Source: Pararhodobacter zhoushanensis
Lineage (GTDB): Bacteria > Pseudomonadota > Alphaproteobacteria > Rhodobacterales > Rhodobacteraceae
Reading direction: 5' to 3'
NCBI RefSeq assembly: GCF_025949695.1
Contig: NZ_JAPDFL010000001.1
Location: 1 to 64,000, forward strand
DNA: 64,000 bases
The notes beneath the pieces are model-generated. The model saw only the letters and a program-made list of their open reading frames with translations. It was not told where the DNA came from and searched no databases. The position numbers and the translations under genes are program-made. Shown in pieces: positions 17,208 through 24,550 of the stretch (positions are counted from its first letter, which is position 1; the number at the start of each line of letters is the position of its first letter).

Positions 17208-18716
17208 TCACTTCTTGCGCCCCAGTCCTGACAGACCGCCCGGCAAACCGCCGCCGCCCAGCCCGGGCAGCCCGGGCATGCCCCGCGACATCGCCCCGCC
17301 GCGCATCGCGGCCTGAGCGGCTTTCATCGCCTCGGGATCGGCCAGCTGCTTTTGCATGTCGGCCATGTCGGGATTCTTGCCGAACATCGACTTCATCGCC
17401 TGTTTCAGCATGCCGCCCTTGCCCATCTTCTTCATCACATCGGCCATCTGCCGCTGCATTTTCAGAAGCTTGTTCAGCTCGGCCACGTCAAGGCCCGCCC
17501 CCGCCGCGATCCGCTTCTTGCGGCTCGCCTGCAGGATCTCGGGGCGGGCACGTTCGGATTTGGTCATCGAGCCGATCAGGGCGATCTGCCGCTTGAGCAT
17601 CGTGTCGTCGAACCCGGCAGCCTCGGCCTGTTTCGACATCTTGCCCATGCCGGGCATCATGCCCATGACCGACTGCATGCCGCCCATTTTCAGCATCTGG
17701 TCCAGCTGCTGGCGCAGGTCGTTCATGTTGAACTGACCCTTCTGGAAGCGCTTCATCATGCGCTCGGCCTGCTCGGCCTCCAGCGTAACTTGCGCCTTTT
17801 CCACCAGCGCGACGATATCGCCCATGCCCAGAATGCGGCCCGCGACGCGCTCGGCCTCGAAGCTCTCCAGCGCGTCGGTCTTTTCGCCCATACCGACAAA
17901 GCGGATCGGCTTGCCGGTCACCGCGCGCATCGACAGCGCCGCACCGCCGCGCCCGTCGCCGTCCATCCGGGTCAGAACCACGCCGGTGATGCCGACCTTG
18001 CCCTCGAACTCGGTGGCGACGTTGACGGCATCCTGCCCGGTCAGACCATCGACCACCAAGAGCGTCTCGCGCGGGTTGACGGCATCGCGGACGGCCTGAA
18101 CCTCGTCCATCAGCACTTCGTCGATGTGCAGACGACCGGCGGTATCCAGCAGATAGACGTCATAGCCGCCCATCGTCGCCTGAGACTTGGCGCGCTTGGC
18201 GATCTGAACGGCGTTCTCACCCTTGACGATCGGCAGGGTGTCGACGCCGATCTGGGTGCCCAGGATCGCCAGCTGCTCCATCGCCGCCGGGCGGTTGGTG
18301 TCCAGCGAGGCCATCAGCACCCGCTTGCCCTCCCGCTCTTTCAGGCGGCGCGCCAGCTTGGCGGTGGTGGTGGTCTTGCCCGAACCCTGCAGACCGACCA
18401 TCAGCACCGGCGCGGGCGGGTTGTCGATCTTCAGCTTGCCGGGATCCTCATCACCGCGCAGCGTGGCGATCAGCTCGTCATGGACGATCTTGACGACCTG
18501 CTGGCCCGGCGTCACCGATTTCGTGACCGAGGCACCGGTGGCCTTGACCTGCACCCGCTTGATGAAATCGCGCGCCACCGGCAGCGAGACATCGGCCTCC
18601 AAGAGCGCGGTCCGCACTTCACGCAGCGCCGCCGTGACGTCGTCCGCCGACAGCGCACCCGCCTTGGTCAGGCGGTCGAAGACACCGCCAAGGCGCTCGG
18701 ACAGATTCTCGAACAT
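17208..18716 (-). CDS. ffh: Signal recognition particle protein Ffh
   Basis: This is the SRP54 GTPase that, with 4.5S RNA and FtsY, targets membrane proteins to SecYEG. The 502-residue protein has an N-domain from MFENLSERLGGVFD, G1 GLQGSGKTTTTAKLA, DTAGR, the G4-like TRMDGDGRGGAA and a methionine-rich M-domain (MLKMGGMQSVMGMMPGMGKM) with a Gly-rich tail. The ATG at 18716 begins the conserved N-domain; the longer reading is unconserved. It heads the minus-strand translation/secretion gene run. Confidence 0.97.
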   Translation of the reverse strand: MFENLSERLGGVFDRLTKAGALSADDVTAALREVRTALLEADVSLPVARDFIKRVQVKATGASVTKSVTPGQQVVKIVHDELIATLRGDEDPGKLKIDNPPAPVLMVGLQGSGKTTTTAKLARRLKEREGKRVLMASLDTNRPAAMEQLAILGTQIGVDTLPIVKGENAVQIAKRAKSQATMGGYDVYLLDTAGRLHIDEVLMDEVQAVRDAVNPRETLLVVDGLTGQDAVNVATEFEGKVGITGVVLTRMDGDGRGGAALSMRAVTGKPIRFVGMGEKTDALESFEAERVAGRILGMGDIVALVEKAQVTLEAEQAERMMKRFQKGQFNMNDLRQQLDQMLKMGGMQSVMGMMPGMGKMSKQAEAAGFDDTMLKRQIALIGSMTKSERARPEILQASRKKRIAAGAGLDVAELNKLLKMQRQMADVMKKMGKGGMLKQAMKSMFGKNPDMADMQKQLADPEAMKAAQAAMRGGAMSRGMPGLPGLGGGGLPGGLSGLGRKK

Positions 18717-18930
18717 GGCTCGTCCTTTCGGGCACGGGCTTGCGGGGCCACGGGGCATTGCACCCGTGGGCGCAACGCGCTGACGGATGGCGATCCCCGC
18801 AAAAGCGATGGGACCGGAAGCAGGCGGCTTCCGGGGGAATTCCGGGCTCCGATACGCCCGCCTCCCGGCAGAGTCAAGGAAATCTGCCCCGGCCCGTTCA
18901 GCGGGTGCGTTTTCATCTTGCCACAACTAC

Positions 18931-19000
18931 GCTCCGGGGGGTGAATTCGGCTTTAGCCGAAGAGGGGGCGGAAAGCCCCCTGCCCCCTCACCCCCGGAGC
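18931..19000 (+). other. Branched palindromic structure upstream of the rhomboid gene
   Basis: Outer arms GCTCCGGGGGGTGA (18931-18944) and TCACCCCCGGAGC (18988-19000) pair with one bulge. Inside are a TTCGGC-TTTA-GCCGAA hairpin (18946-18961) and a GGGGGC-GGAAA-GCCCCC hairpin (18964-18980). The structure ends 9 bp before the rhomboid start codon. It could be a terminator/leader or a mobile repeat. Confidence 0.55.
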
Positions 19001-19009
19001 CGCGCCGCA

Positions 19010-19828
19010 ATGCTTGCCCTCGCCGATCACAACCCGACGCGCCACATCCGCGCGCCTTGGGTCAACTGGGCCCTCATCGCGCTCTGCGTCACCGTCTATG
19101 CGCTGGGCGTCCCCTGGCAGGACTTCGCCTTTACCCCGGCCACACTCTCTCTGACTGGCGGCACCAAGGCTCCGGGCGGCACGCCCGAGGTCATCGGGCA
19201 GATGGCCAGCTATATCTTCCTCCATGCCAGCTTCCTGCATCTGGCGGGCAACATGATCGTGCTCTGGGTGTTTGGCGACAACATCGAGGACAGCATGGGC
19301 CCGCTCCGCTACGCGCTGTTCTTTGTGCTGTGCGGCATGGCAGGGGCCGGGGCCGAGTCGCTGTTTTCGCGCAACCCGATGGTGCCGGTGATCGGCGCAT
19401 CGGGGGCAATCGCGGGGGTGATGGGGGCGTATCTGTTGCTGCATCCGCGCGCGCAGGTGCTGGTCCTTGTGGGTCTGCGGGTGCCGGTGACGGTGCCGGC
19501 GGGGGTCTTCGTCGGCCTGTCGGTGGTGCTGGATCTGATCGCCGCGCTGGCCGAGGAACCCGGTCAGGTCAGCATCACCTTCTGGGCGCATATCGGCGGT
19601 TTCGCTGCCGGGGCTGTGCTGCTCACCGTCCTGCGCTGGCGCGATGTGCCGCTGTTCCAGCCGCCCGTGCCCCATCCCGAAGCGGCCTTTCTGGGCCTGT
19701 CGCGCTGGCTCCCCTCGCTGGGCGATGCCACGACCGAAGGCACCGGCAGTGCGCGCTGGTGGTTCTGGATCAAGACCGCGGCGTTCTTTATCCTCGTCAG
19801 CCTTGTGATCGAATCCTTTCTTGCCTGA
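19010..19828 (+). CDS. Rhomboid-family intramembrane serine protease
   Basis: This is a 272-residue polytopic protein with about six to seven membrane segments. Catalytic-site features are visible: HLAGNMIVLWVFGDNIED (the conserved H-x3-N of TM2), VIGASGAIAGVMGAY (GxSG, nucleophile serine) and FWAHIGGFAAGAVL (catalytic histidine). Rhomboids cleave transmembrane helices within the bilayer; the substrate is unknown. The start at MLALADHNPTRHI is the first ATG before the domain; no strong ribosome-binding site is seen because a structured repeat lies immediately upstream. It is followed by trhO. Confidence 0.9.
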   Translation: MLALADHNPTRHIRAPWVNWALIALCVTVYALGVPWQDFAFTPATLSLTGGTKAPGGTPEVIGQMASYIFLHASFLHLAGNMIVLWVFGDNIEDSMGPLRYALFFVLCGMAGAGAESLFSRNPMVPVIGASGAIAGVMGAYLLLHPRAQVLVLVGLRVPVTVPAGVFVGLSVVLDLIAALAEEPGQVSITFWAHIGGFAAGAVLLTVLRWRDVPLFQPPVPHPEAAFLGLSRWLPSLGDATTEGTGSARWWFWIKTAAFFILVSLVIESFLA

Positions 19829-19855
19829 GACGCCGCTCTGTCGCACAAGCCGCCC

Positions 19856-20758
19856 ATGTTCATCGTCGCCGCACTCTATCATTTCACCCGTTTCCCCGAC
19901 CCCGCCGCGCTCAAGCACCCGCTGGCGCAGCTCGCCTGTTCGCAAGGCGTCAAAGGCTCGCTGCTGCTGGCACCCGAGGGGATCAACGGCACCATCGCCG
20001 GCCCCCGCGCCGGGATCGACGCGGTGCTGGCGCATATCCGCGCCCTGCCCGGCTGCGGCGATCTGGAGTGGAAAGAGGCGCAGGCCGACACCATGCCCTT
20101 TGGCCGCCTCAAGGTCCGCCTCAAACGCGAGATCGTCACCATGGGGCAACCCGATGTCGATCCGCTGGCCCGCGTTGGCCATTACGTCGAGGCGTCCGAC
20201 TGGAACGCGCTGATCTCGGACCCCGACGTGGCGGTGATCGACACCCGCAACGGTTATGAGGTGGCGATCGGCACGTTCGAGGGCGCGGTCGATCCCGGCA
20301 CGCGGGCGTTCGGTGATTTCCCGGCATGGTGGGAGGCCAACAAGGAGCGCTTCCACAACAAGCGGATCGCGATGTTCTGCACCGGGGGCATCCGCTGCGA
20401 GAAATCGACGAATTATCTGCTGGGTCAGGGGATTGACGAGGTGTTCCACCTCAAGGGCGGCATCCTGAAGTATCTTGAGGAGGTGCCGCCCGAGCAAAGC
20501 CTCTGGCACGGCGGGTGCTTTGTGTTCGATCAGCGCGTCGCGGTGGGGCACGGGTTGCAGCCCACCGGCCATGTCATGTGCCACGCCTGTCGCAGGCCGC
20601 TGGAGCCTGCGGATCTGTCACGGCCCGAGTATGAGCACGGGGTCAGCTGTCACCACTGCCTGAGCGAATACGACGACGCCCGCCGCGAGGGTTTCCGCGA
20701 GCGCCAGAAGCAGATCGCGCTGGCCGAAGCGCGCGGCGCGCTGCATCTGGGACGCTGA
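19856..20758 (+). CDS. trhO: tRNA uridine(34) hydroxylase TrhO (rhodanese-domain)
   Basis: TrhO makes 5-hydroxyuridine at the wobble position of tRNAs using O2. The 300-residue protein has an N-terminal acylphosphatase-like domain ([29 protein letters not shown]) and a rhodanese domain with [10 protein letters not shown] and the active-site [15 protein letters not shown]. Its Cys-containing tail has CHACRRP and CHHC. It is co-directional with rhomboid, 27 bp downstream, and ends at a perfect inverted repeat shared with convergent pit. Confidence 0.93.
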   Translation: MFIVAALYHFTRFPDPAALKHPLAQLACSQGVKGSLLLAPEGINGTIAGPRAGIDAVLAHIRALPGCGDLEWKEAQADTMPFGRLKVRLKREIVTMGQPDVDPLARVGHYVEASDWNALISDPDVAVIDTRNGYEVAIGTFEGAVDPGTRAFGDFPAWWEANKERFHNKRIAMFCTGGIRCEKSTNYLLGQGIDEVFHLKGGILKYLEEVPPEQSLWHGGCFVFDQRVAVGHGLQPTGHVMCHACRRPLEPADLSRPEYEHGVSCHHCLSEYDDARREGFRERQKQIALAEARGALHLGR

Positions 20759-20763
20759 GCACC

Positions 20764-20816
20764 GGTGCGCTGAAGCGCACCCTACCCGTCGCCCGTAGGG
20801 TGCGCTTCAGCGCACC
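20764..20816. terminator. 22-bp inverted repeat, bidirectional terminator-like element
   Basis: Perfect 22-bp arms (20764-20785 and 20795-20816) separated by 9 bp lie between the convergent trhO and pit genes. Each arm itself contains the palindrome GGTGCGCT/GCGCACC and ends in GTAGGG, tying it to the repeats at 5659 and 28372. A transcript in either direction would fold into a long hairpin. Confidence 0.65.
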
Positions 20817-20828
20817 ACCCGTTGCCGC

Positions 20829-22313
20829 TCAGCGCAGACCGGCCAGCAGCGTCGCGGCAAAGAACAGCCCCGCCGACAGCACTGCCGTTGCAGGCACCGT
20901 GATCACCCACGCGGTCATGATCGTCATCAGATGCGAGCGGCGCACGACCTTGCGGCGGGTACGTTCCTCGACCGGCAGGGCCGACAGGTCGCGATTCTCT
21001 TTCAGGATCTTCTCGTGATACCACTCGCGGTAAAAGCCCACGCCAAAGATCCCGCCGATGGCGATATGGGTCGAACTGACCGGCAGCCCCAGCCAGGACG
21101 CCAGAATCACGACCAGCGCCGCCGACAGCGCCACGCACCACGCGCGCATCGCGTTCAGGCGGGTGATCTCGGACCCGACGATGTTGATCAGCTTGGGCCC
21201 GAACAGCATCAGCCCGACCGACAGCCCCAACGCCCCGGTGATCATCACCCAATACGGGATCTGCACCCGGTCGCCCGACGAGCCATCCTGAATCACATGC
21301 ACAATCGCCGCCAGCGGCCCCACCGCATTGGCCACATCATTCGCACCATGGGCAAAGGACAGCAGCGCGGCAGACAGCACCAGCGGGATCGAGAACAGCG
21401 CCTTGATCGACTTGACCCGGTTCTCCATGCCGCGTGACTGGCGGCGGATCACCGGGCGCATCAGCAGCGCCAGCGGAATACCGACGGCCACACCGATCAT
21501 CACCGATTCACCCAGTGACACATCGACCAGCTTCTTCAGCCCCTTCATCGCCATATAGGTGGCGAACACGCCGCCCATCAGACCGATCAGCACCGGCACC
21601 CAGGTGCGGGCGGCGGCGATCCGGTCCTCGCGGTACAGGATGCGCGAATTGATCAGCGCCAGAAACAGCGCCGCGATCACCCCGCCCATCAGCGGCGAGA
21701 CCACCCAGCTGGCCGCAATTGCCGCCATGGTCGGCCAGTTGACCGCACCGAACCCGGCGGCAGCAATGCCCGCGCCCATCACCCCGCCGACGATGGAATG
21801 CGTGGTCGAAACCGGCGCGCCCATGGCGGTGGCAAGGTGAATCCACAGCGCCCCTGCGAGCAGCGCCGCCATCATCGCCCAGACGAAAACCTGCGGCTCG
21901 GCCACCGATTCGGGCGCGACGATGCCGCGTGAGACAGTGCTCACCACATCGCCCCCGGCCAGCAGCGCACCTGCCGTCTCGCAGATTGCCGCAATGATCA
22001 GCGCGCCGCCCAGCGTGACGGCATTCGCCCCCACCGCCGGGCCCATGTTGTTGGCCACGTCATTGGCACCGATGTTCACGGCCATATAGGCCCCGATCAC
22101 CGCCGCGATCACCACCACCCAGGTCCCGGTCCCTGCGCCGATGATCGTGGCCGCAGCCAGACCGGCCAGCGCCATGAACACCAGCGCGATGCCCGGCCCG
22201 ACCAGCGGGCGGGCGGTGAACATGGTCGCTTGTTCCAGCAGGCCGATGCGCCCGAGGTCTTTGTCGAGGGTCTTGATGGCCTTGGCGTTCGGGTCGGCAG
22301 GCGAGGTCATCAC
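20829..22313 (-). CDS. pit: Inorganic phosphate transporter, Pit family
   Basis: This is a 494-residue membrane protein with the two inverted PiT repeats, each carrying the signature: GANDVANNMGPAVGAN near residue 85 and AHGANDVANAVGPLAAI near 320. The PiT family moves metal-phosphate with H+ or Na+. A charged loop (KENRDLSALPVEERTRRKVVRR) near the C-terminus is cytoplasmic. No PhoU-like partner gene is adjacent. It converges on trhO. Confidence 0.93.
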   Translation of the reverse strand: MMTSPADPNAKAIKTLDKDLGRIGLLEQATMFTARPLVGPGIALVFMALAGLAAATIIGAGTGTWVVVIAAVIGAYMAVNIGANDVANNMGPAVGANAVTLGGALIIAAICETAGALLAGGDVVSTVSRGIVAPESVAEPQVFVWAMMAALLAGALWIHLATAMGAPVSTTHSIVGGVMGAGIAAAGFGAVNWPTMAAIAASWVVSPLMGGVIAALFLALINSRILYREDRIAAARTWVPVLIGLMGGVFATYMAMKGLKKLVDVSLGESVMIGVAVGIPLALLMRPVIRRQSRGMENRVKSIKALFSIPLVLSAALLSFAHGANDVANAVGPLAAIVHVIQDGSSGDRVQIPYWVMITGALGLSVGLMLFGPKLINIVGSEITRLNAMRAWCVALSAALVVILASWLGLPVSSTHIAIGGIFGVGFYREWYHEKILKENRDLSALPVEERTRRKVVRRSHLMTIMTAWVITVPATAVLSAGLFFAATLLAGLR

Positions 22314-22464
22314 GGGCTCCGTGGCTGTCGCAAAAGTGTCACAAAGCCCCTAGCGCGCCCAAGGCAGGATCACAACACCCGCAGCCGGGACTGCGACAGG
22401 TTGCGTCAAAGCGTTGCCGATCCGTCCACCCGCGCTGGTGGCGCGCGTTCGGGTGACCAGCTCT

Positions 22465-22923
22465 TCAGTTGAGCGTCAGGATCAGGGCTTTCAATTCGGG
22501 TTCTTCGACCGCTTTCGCAGCCTCGGACGGGCGCATCCAGTGGCGCACCCGGCGGCCCTTTTCCGGGAAGTCATTGGCCAGATCGGACACGTCGATGCGG
22601 AACACCGAGCAGCGGCAGATCACCGGAATGCCGTTCTTGACCAGCTTGCGATAGGCGAAATCACCCATCGACGCGGTTGCGACCTTGCCCTTGACCCCGG
22701 CCTCTTCCCACGCTTCCTGCATCGCCGCCTCGGCCAGAGTCCGGCCATCCATCGGCCAGCCCTTGGGCACGATCCAGCGTTTGGTGGTCAGGCTTGTTAC
22801 CAGCAACACCTCAGGACCCTTTTTCGTCTTGCGCACGCACAGTGCCGCGGCCTGAATGAAATCAGGGCGGCGCCAAACGGGTTCGACGAAAGTGCGAAAG
22901 GCCGCCAGGGCGGATTGCTTCAT
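22465..22923 (-). CDS. NUDIX hydrolase (diphosphoinositol polyphosphate phosphohydrolase-like)
   Basis: This is a 152-residue NUDIX protein with AAALCVRKTKKGPEVLLVTS, RWIVPKGWPMDGRTLAEAA and the Nudix helix MQEAWEEAGVKG, which carries the metal-binding glutamates. NUDIX enzymes cleave nucleoside diphosphates linked to other groups; the KGWPM variant is close to DIPP-type enzymes. I took the ATG at 22923; an alternative GTG at 23007 has its own plausible ribosome-binding site and would add a 28-residue disordered stretch. It follows arfB on the same strand. Confidence 0.85.
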   Translation of the reverse strand: MKQSALAAFRTFVEPVWRRPDFIQAAALCVRKTKKGPEVLLVTSLTTKRWIVPKGWPMDGRTLAEAAMQEAWEEAGVKGKVATASMGDFAYRKLVKNGIPVICRCSVFRIDVSDLANDFPEKGRRVRHWMRPSEAAKAVEEPELKALILTLN

Positions 22924-23016
22924 GGATGCCTGCTCGGGTTCGGGGGCAACCGTTGAGGACGGCCGCGCATTTTTGTGGTTCACCGGATCTGTGTCGGAAT
23001 TATCCACAGTCTGCCC

Positions 23017-23442
23017 TCAGCTGTCCGTGTCGTCAACGCGTCCGCGCAGGGATTTGATCGTCCCCCGCCTGTTTTTCGCTTCAACGCGCCTGATTTTACT
23101 ACCGTAGGTCGGTTTTGTTGCAATTCTGCGACGCGGTGCGACCAAAGATTGCCGGATCAGTTCCACCAGCCGCTCGCGCGCCAATTCGCGGTTGCGGGCC
23201 TGACTGCGGGTATCTTCGACCCTGAGCAGCAGCGCGCCGTCCAGCGTCCAGCGCCGTCCGGCCAGCCGTTTGAGCCGTGCCTTGGCGGCAGGCGTCAGGG
23301 CAGGCGACCGCTCGGCCTCGAATCGCAGTTCGACCGCGGTTGAGACCTTGTTGACGTTTTGCCCACCCGGACCCGAAGAGCGCGTGAAGCTTTCGCTCAG
23401 CTCCCAGTCCTGAATGATGATCTGATCGGTCACGAAAAGCAT
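23017..23442 (-). CDS. arfB: Alternative ribosome-rescue factor B (peptidyl-tRNA hydrolase ArfB/YaeJ)
   Basis: ArfB releases ribosomes stalled on non-stop mRNAs by hydrolysing peptidyl-tRNA. The 141-residue protein has the release-factor motif SSGPGGQNVNKVSTAVELRF (GGQ at residues 26-28) and a basic tail (RRRIATKPTYGSKIRRVEAKNRRG) that enters the empty mRNA channel. A hairpin terminator and a tiny SD-driven ORF lie just upstream. Confidence 0.92.
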   Translation of the reverse strand: MLFVTDQIIIQDWELSESFTRSSGPGGQNVNKVSTAVELRFEAERSPALTPAAKARLKRLAGRRWTLDGALLLRVEDTRSQARNRELARERLVELIRQSLVAPRRRIATKPTYGSKIRRVEAKNRRGTIKSLRGRVDDTDS

Positions 23443-23481
23443 GATGCGGGCTTATCAAACACTGCCGTTAAATCAATCGAA

Positions 23482-23508
23482 AGGGCCGCCCGAAAATCGA
23501 GCGGCCCT
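23482..23508 (-). terminator. Rho-independent terminator after the 22-codon ORF
   Basis: An 8-bp AGGGCCGC/GCGGCCCT stem with an 11-nt loop is followed on the minus strand by TTTCGATTGATTT. It lies 58 bp after the tiny ORF and 40 bp before arfB. Confidence 0.65.
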
Positions 23509-23566
23509 CACGAGCTTCAGGAGATGGAGCCGGTTAGAACCAGGCCCAATCAAGGGGGTGCAGCCG

Positions 23567-23635
23567 TCAGACTGCCGTCAGCTCACGCGCCCCTCTGACT
23601 GTCCCGACACCACTCTCCAATATCACTCTAGACAC
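23567..23635 (-). CDS. Tiny ORF (22 codons) with a near-perfect Shine-Dalgarno; leader peptide or small protein
   Basis: The GTG start is preceded, 7 nt away, by GAAAGGAGGTG, a long exact match to the 16S anti-SD. The peptide is MSRVILESGVGTVRGARELTAV. Codons are unusual for this GC-rich genome (AGA twice, ATA, TCT, AGT, ACA). A TTGACA box at 23698-23693, straight after the upstream gene, may be its -35, and the unit is closed by a terminator before arfB. It could be a leader peptide, a small protein, or part of a structured RNA; no function is known to me. Confidence 0.5.
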   Translation of the reverse strand: MSRVILESGVGTVRGARELTAV

Positions 23636-23706
23636 TGGACCACCTCCTTTCGCTGGGTTGAACCGTAAGGCGATGGTGGCACATATCTGGTGTTTGTCAA
23701 AACCTT

Positions 23707-24342
23707 TTAAGCGACAGGTTGCGTTAGTTTTCGCACGATGACGCGAAATGGCACCAAAGCGATCAAAGCCAGCGCCAGTTTGACCATCCAGTCGGCAAAG
23801 CCCAAAGACACCCACAAAGGCACGCCCGGACCAAAGCCCAGCAGTGGCAAAACCTCTTGTGCCCAGCTAACGTCCGCCGCCGGATCGAGGGGCGCGGCCA
23901 GCACCGAAAACGCGATCGTGAAAAAGATCGCCGTGTCCAGAGATGCGCCAATCAGCGTTGAAATAAGAGGCGCTTTCCACCAGACGCGGGACGAGACGCT
24001 GTTGAACACGGCGACATCGACCATCTGCGCGGTCAGAAACGCAAGGCCCGAGCCGATGGCCACGCGCAGCGTGACAGCCGGGAAGGTATAGCCGTCGCCC
24101 TGCAGCATGATCTGCGTGCCGATCAGCGAACAGGCGACGCCCACGGCGAAACCAGCCCAGACCACGCGCCGGGCGGCGGCTGCGCCATAGACGCGGTTCA
24201 TCACATCGGTGACGAGGAAAGCGAAGGGATAGGTCAGCGCACCCCAGGTGAGCCAGTTGCCCAGCAGGAATTGCACAAGGATATTCGAAGCCACGACGAT
24301 GGCGGCCATGGCAAGGATGCCGGGCAGGTAGACTCTGGTCAT
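23707..24342 (-). CDS. yhhQ: Queuosine-precursor transporter (YhhQ/VUT family)
   Basis: This is a 211-residue membrane protein with six or so helices. LTYPFAFLVTDVMNRVYGAAAARRVVWAGF is the family hallmark (the P-F-x3-D-x3-E/N-x-Y-G region). YhhQ imports preQ0/preQ1 for queuosine tRNA modification. The ATG at 24342 begins MTRVYLPGILAM; a GTG 14 codons earlier is also possible. No queuosine biosynthesis gene is in the window. Confidence 0.88.
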   Translation of the reverse strand: MTRVYLPGILAMAAIVVASNILVQFLLGNWLTWGALTYPFAFLVTDVMNRVYGAAAARRVVWAGFAVGVACSLIGTQIMLQGDGYTFPAVTLRVAIGSGLAFLTAQMVDVAVFNSVSSRVWWKAPLISTLIGASLDTAIFFTIAFSVLAAPLDPAADVSWAQEVLPLLGFGPGVPLWVSLGFADWMVKLALALIALVPFRVIVRKLTQPVA

Positions 24343-24550
24343 GTTCTGAAACCGTTTTGACAAGGTGGTCGGGGACTTGGCCACCCGTCGGGCGACGCGG
24401 CTCTTTACGCCCGGCAGGCCAACGGTGCAAGGGGTGTGCGGCGCGCGTGGTTACACAGGCGTGAACGCACGCGCCGGTTGGGGACTAGGCATGGGGGGGA
24501 TCAGTGCTATCGTGACCGCAGATTTGCCTTTGCCCTGAAGGATAATTTTG

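Noticed and set aside
23636..23655. CACCTCCTTTC on the plus strand as a possible 16S rRNA 3' fragment
   Set aside because: Only the anti-SD core matches; flanking sequence is unlike 16S. On the minus strand it is simply an extended Shine-Dalgarno.
23567..23815. An 82-codon frame covering the tiny ORF and the end of yhhQ
   Set aside because: Its 5' part overlaps the yhhQ gene in another frame and has no start signal. The strong SD points to the internal GTG at 23635.
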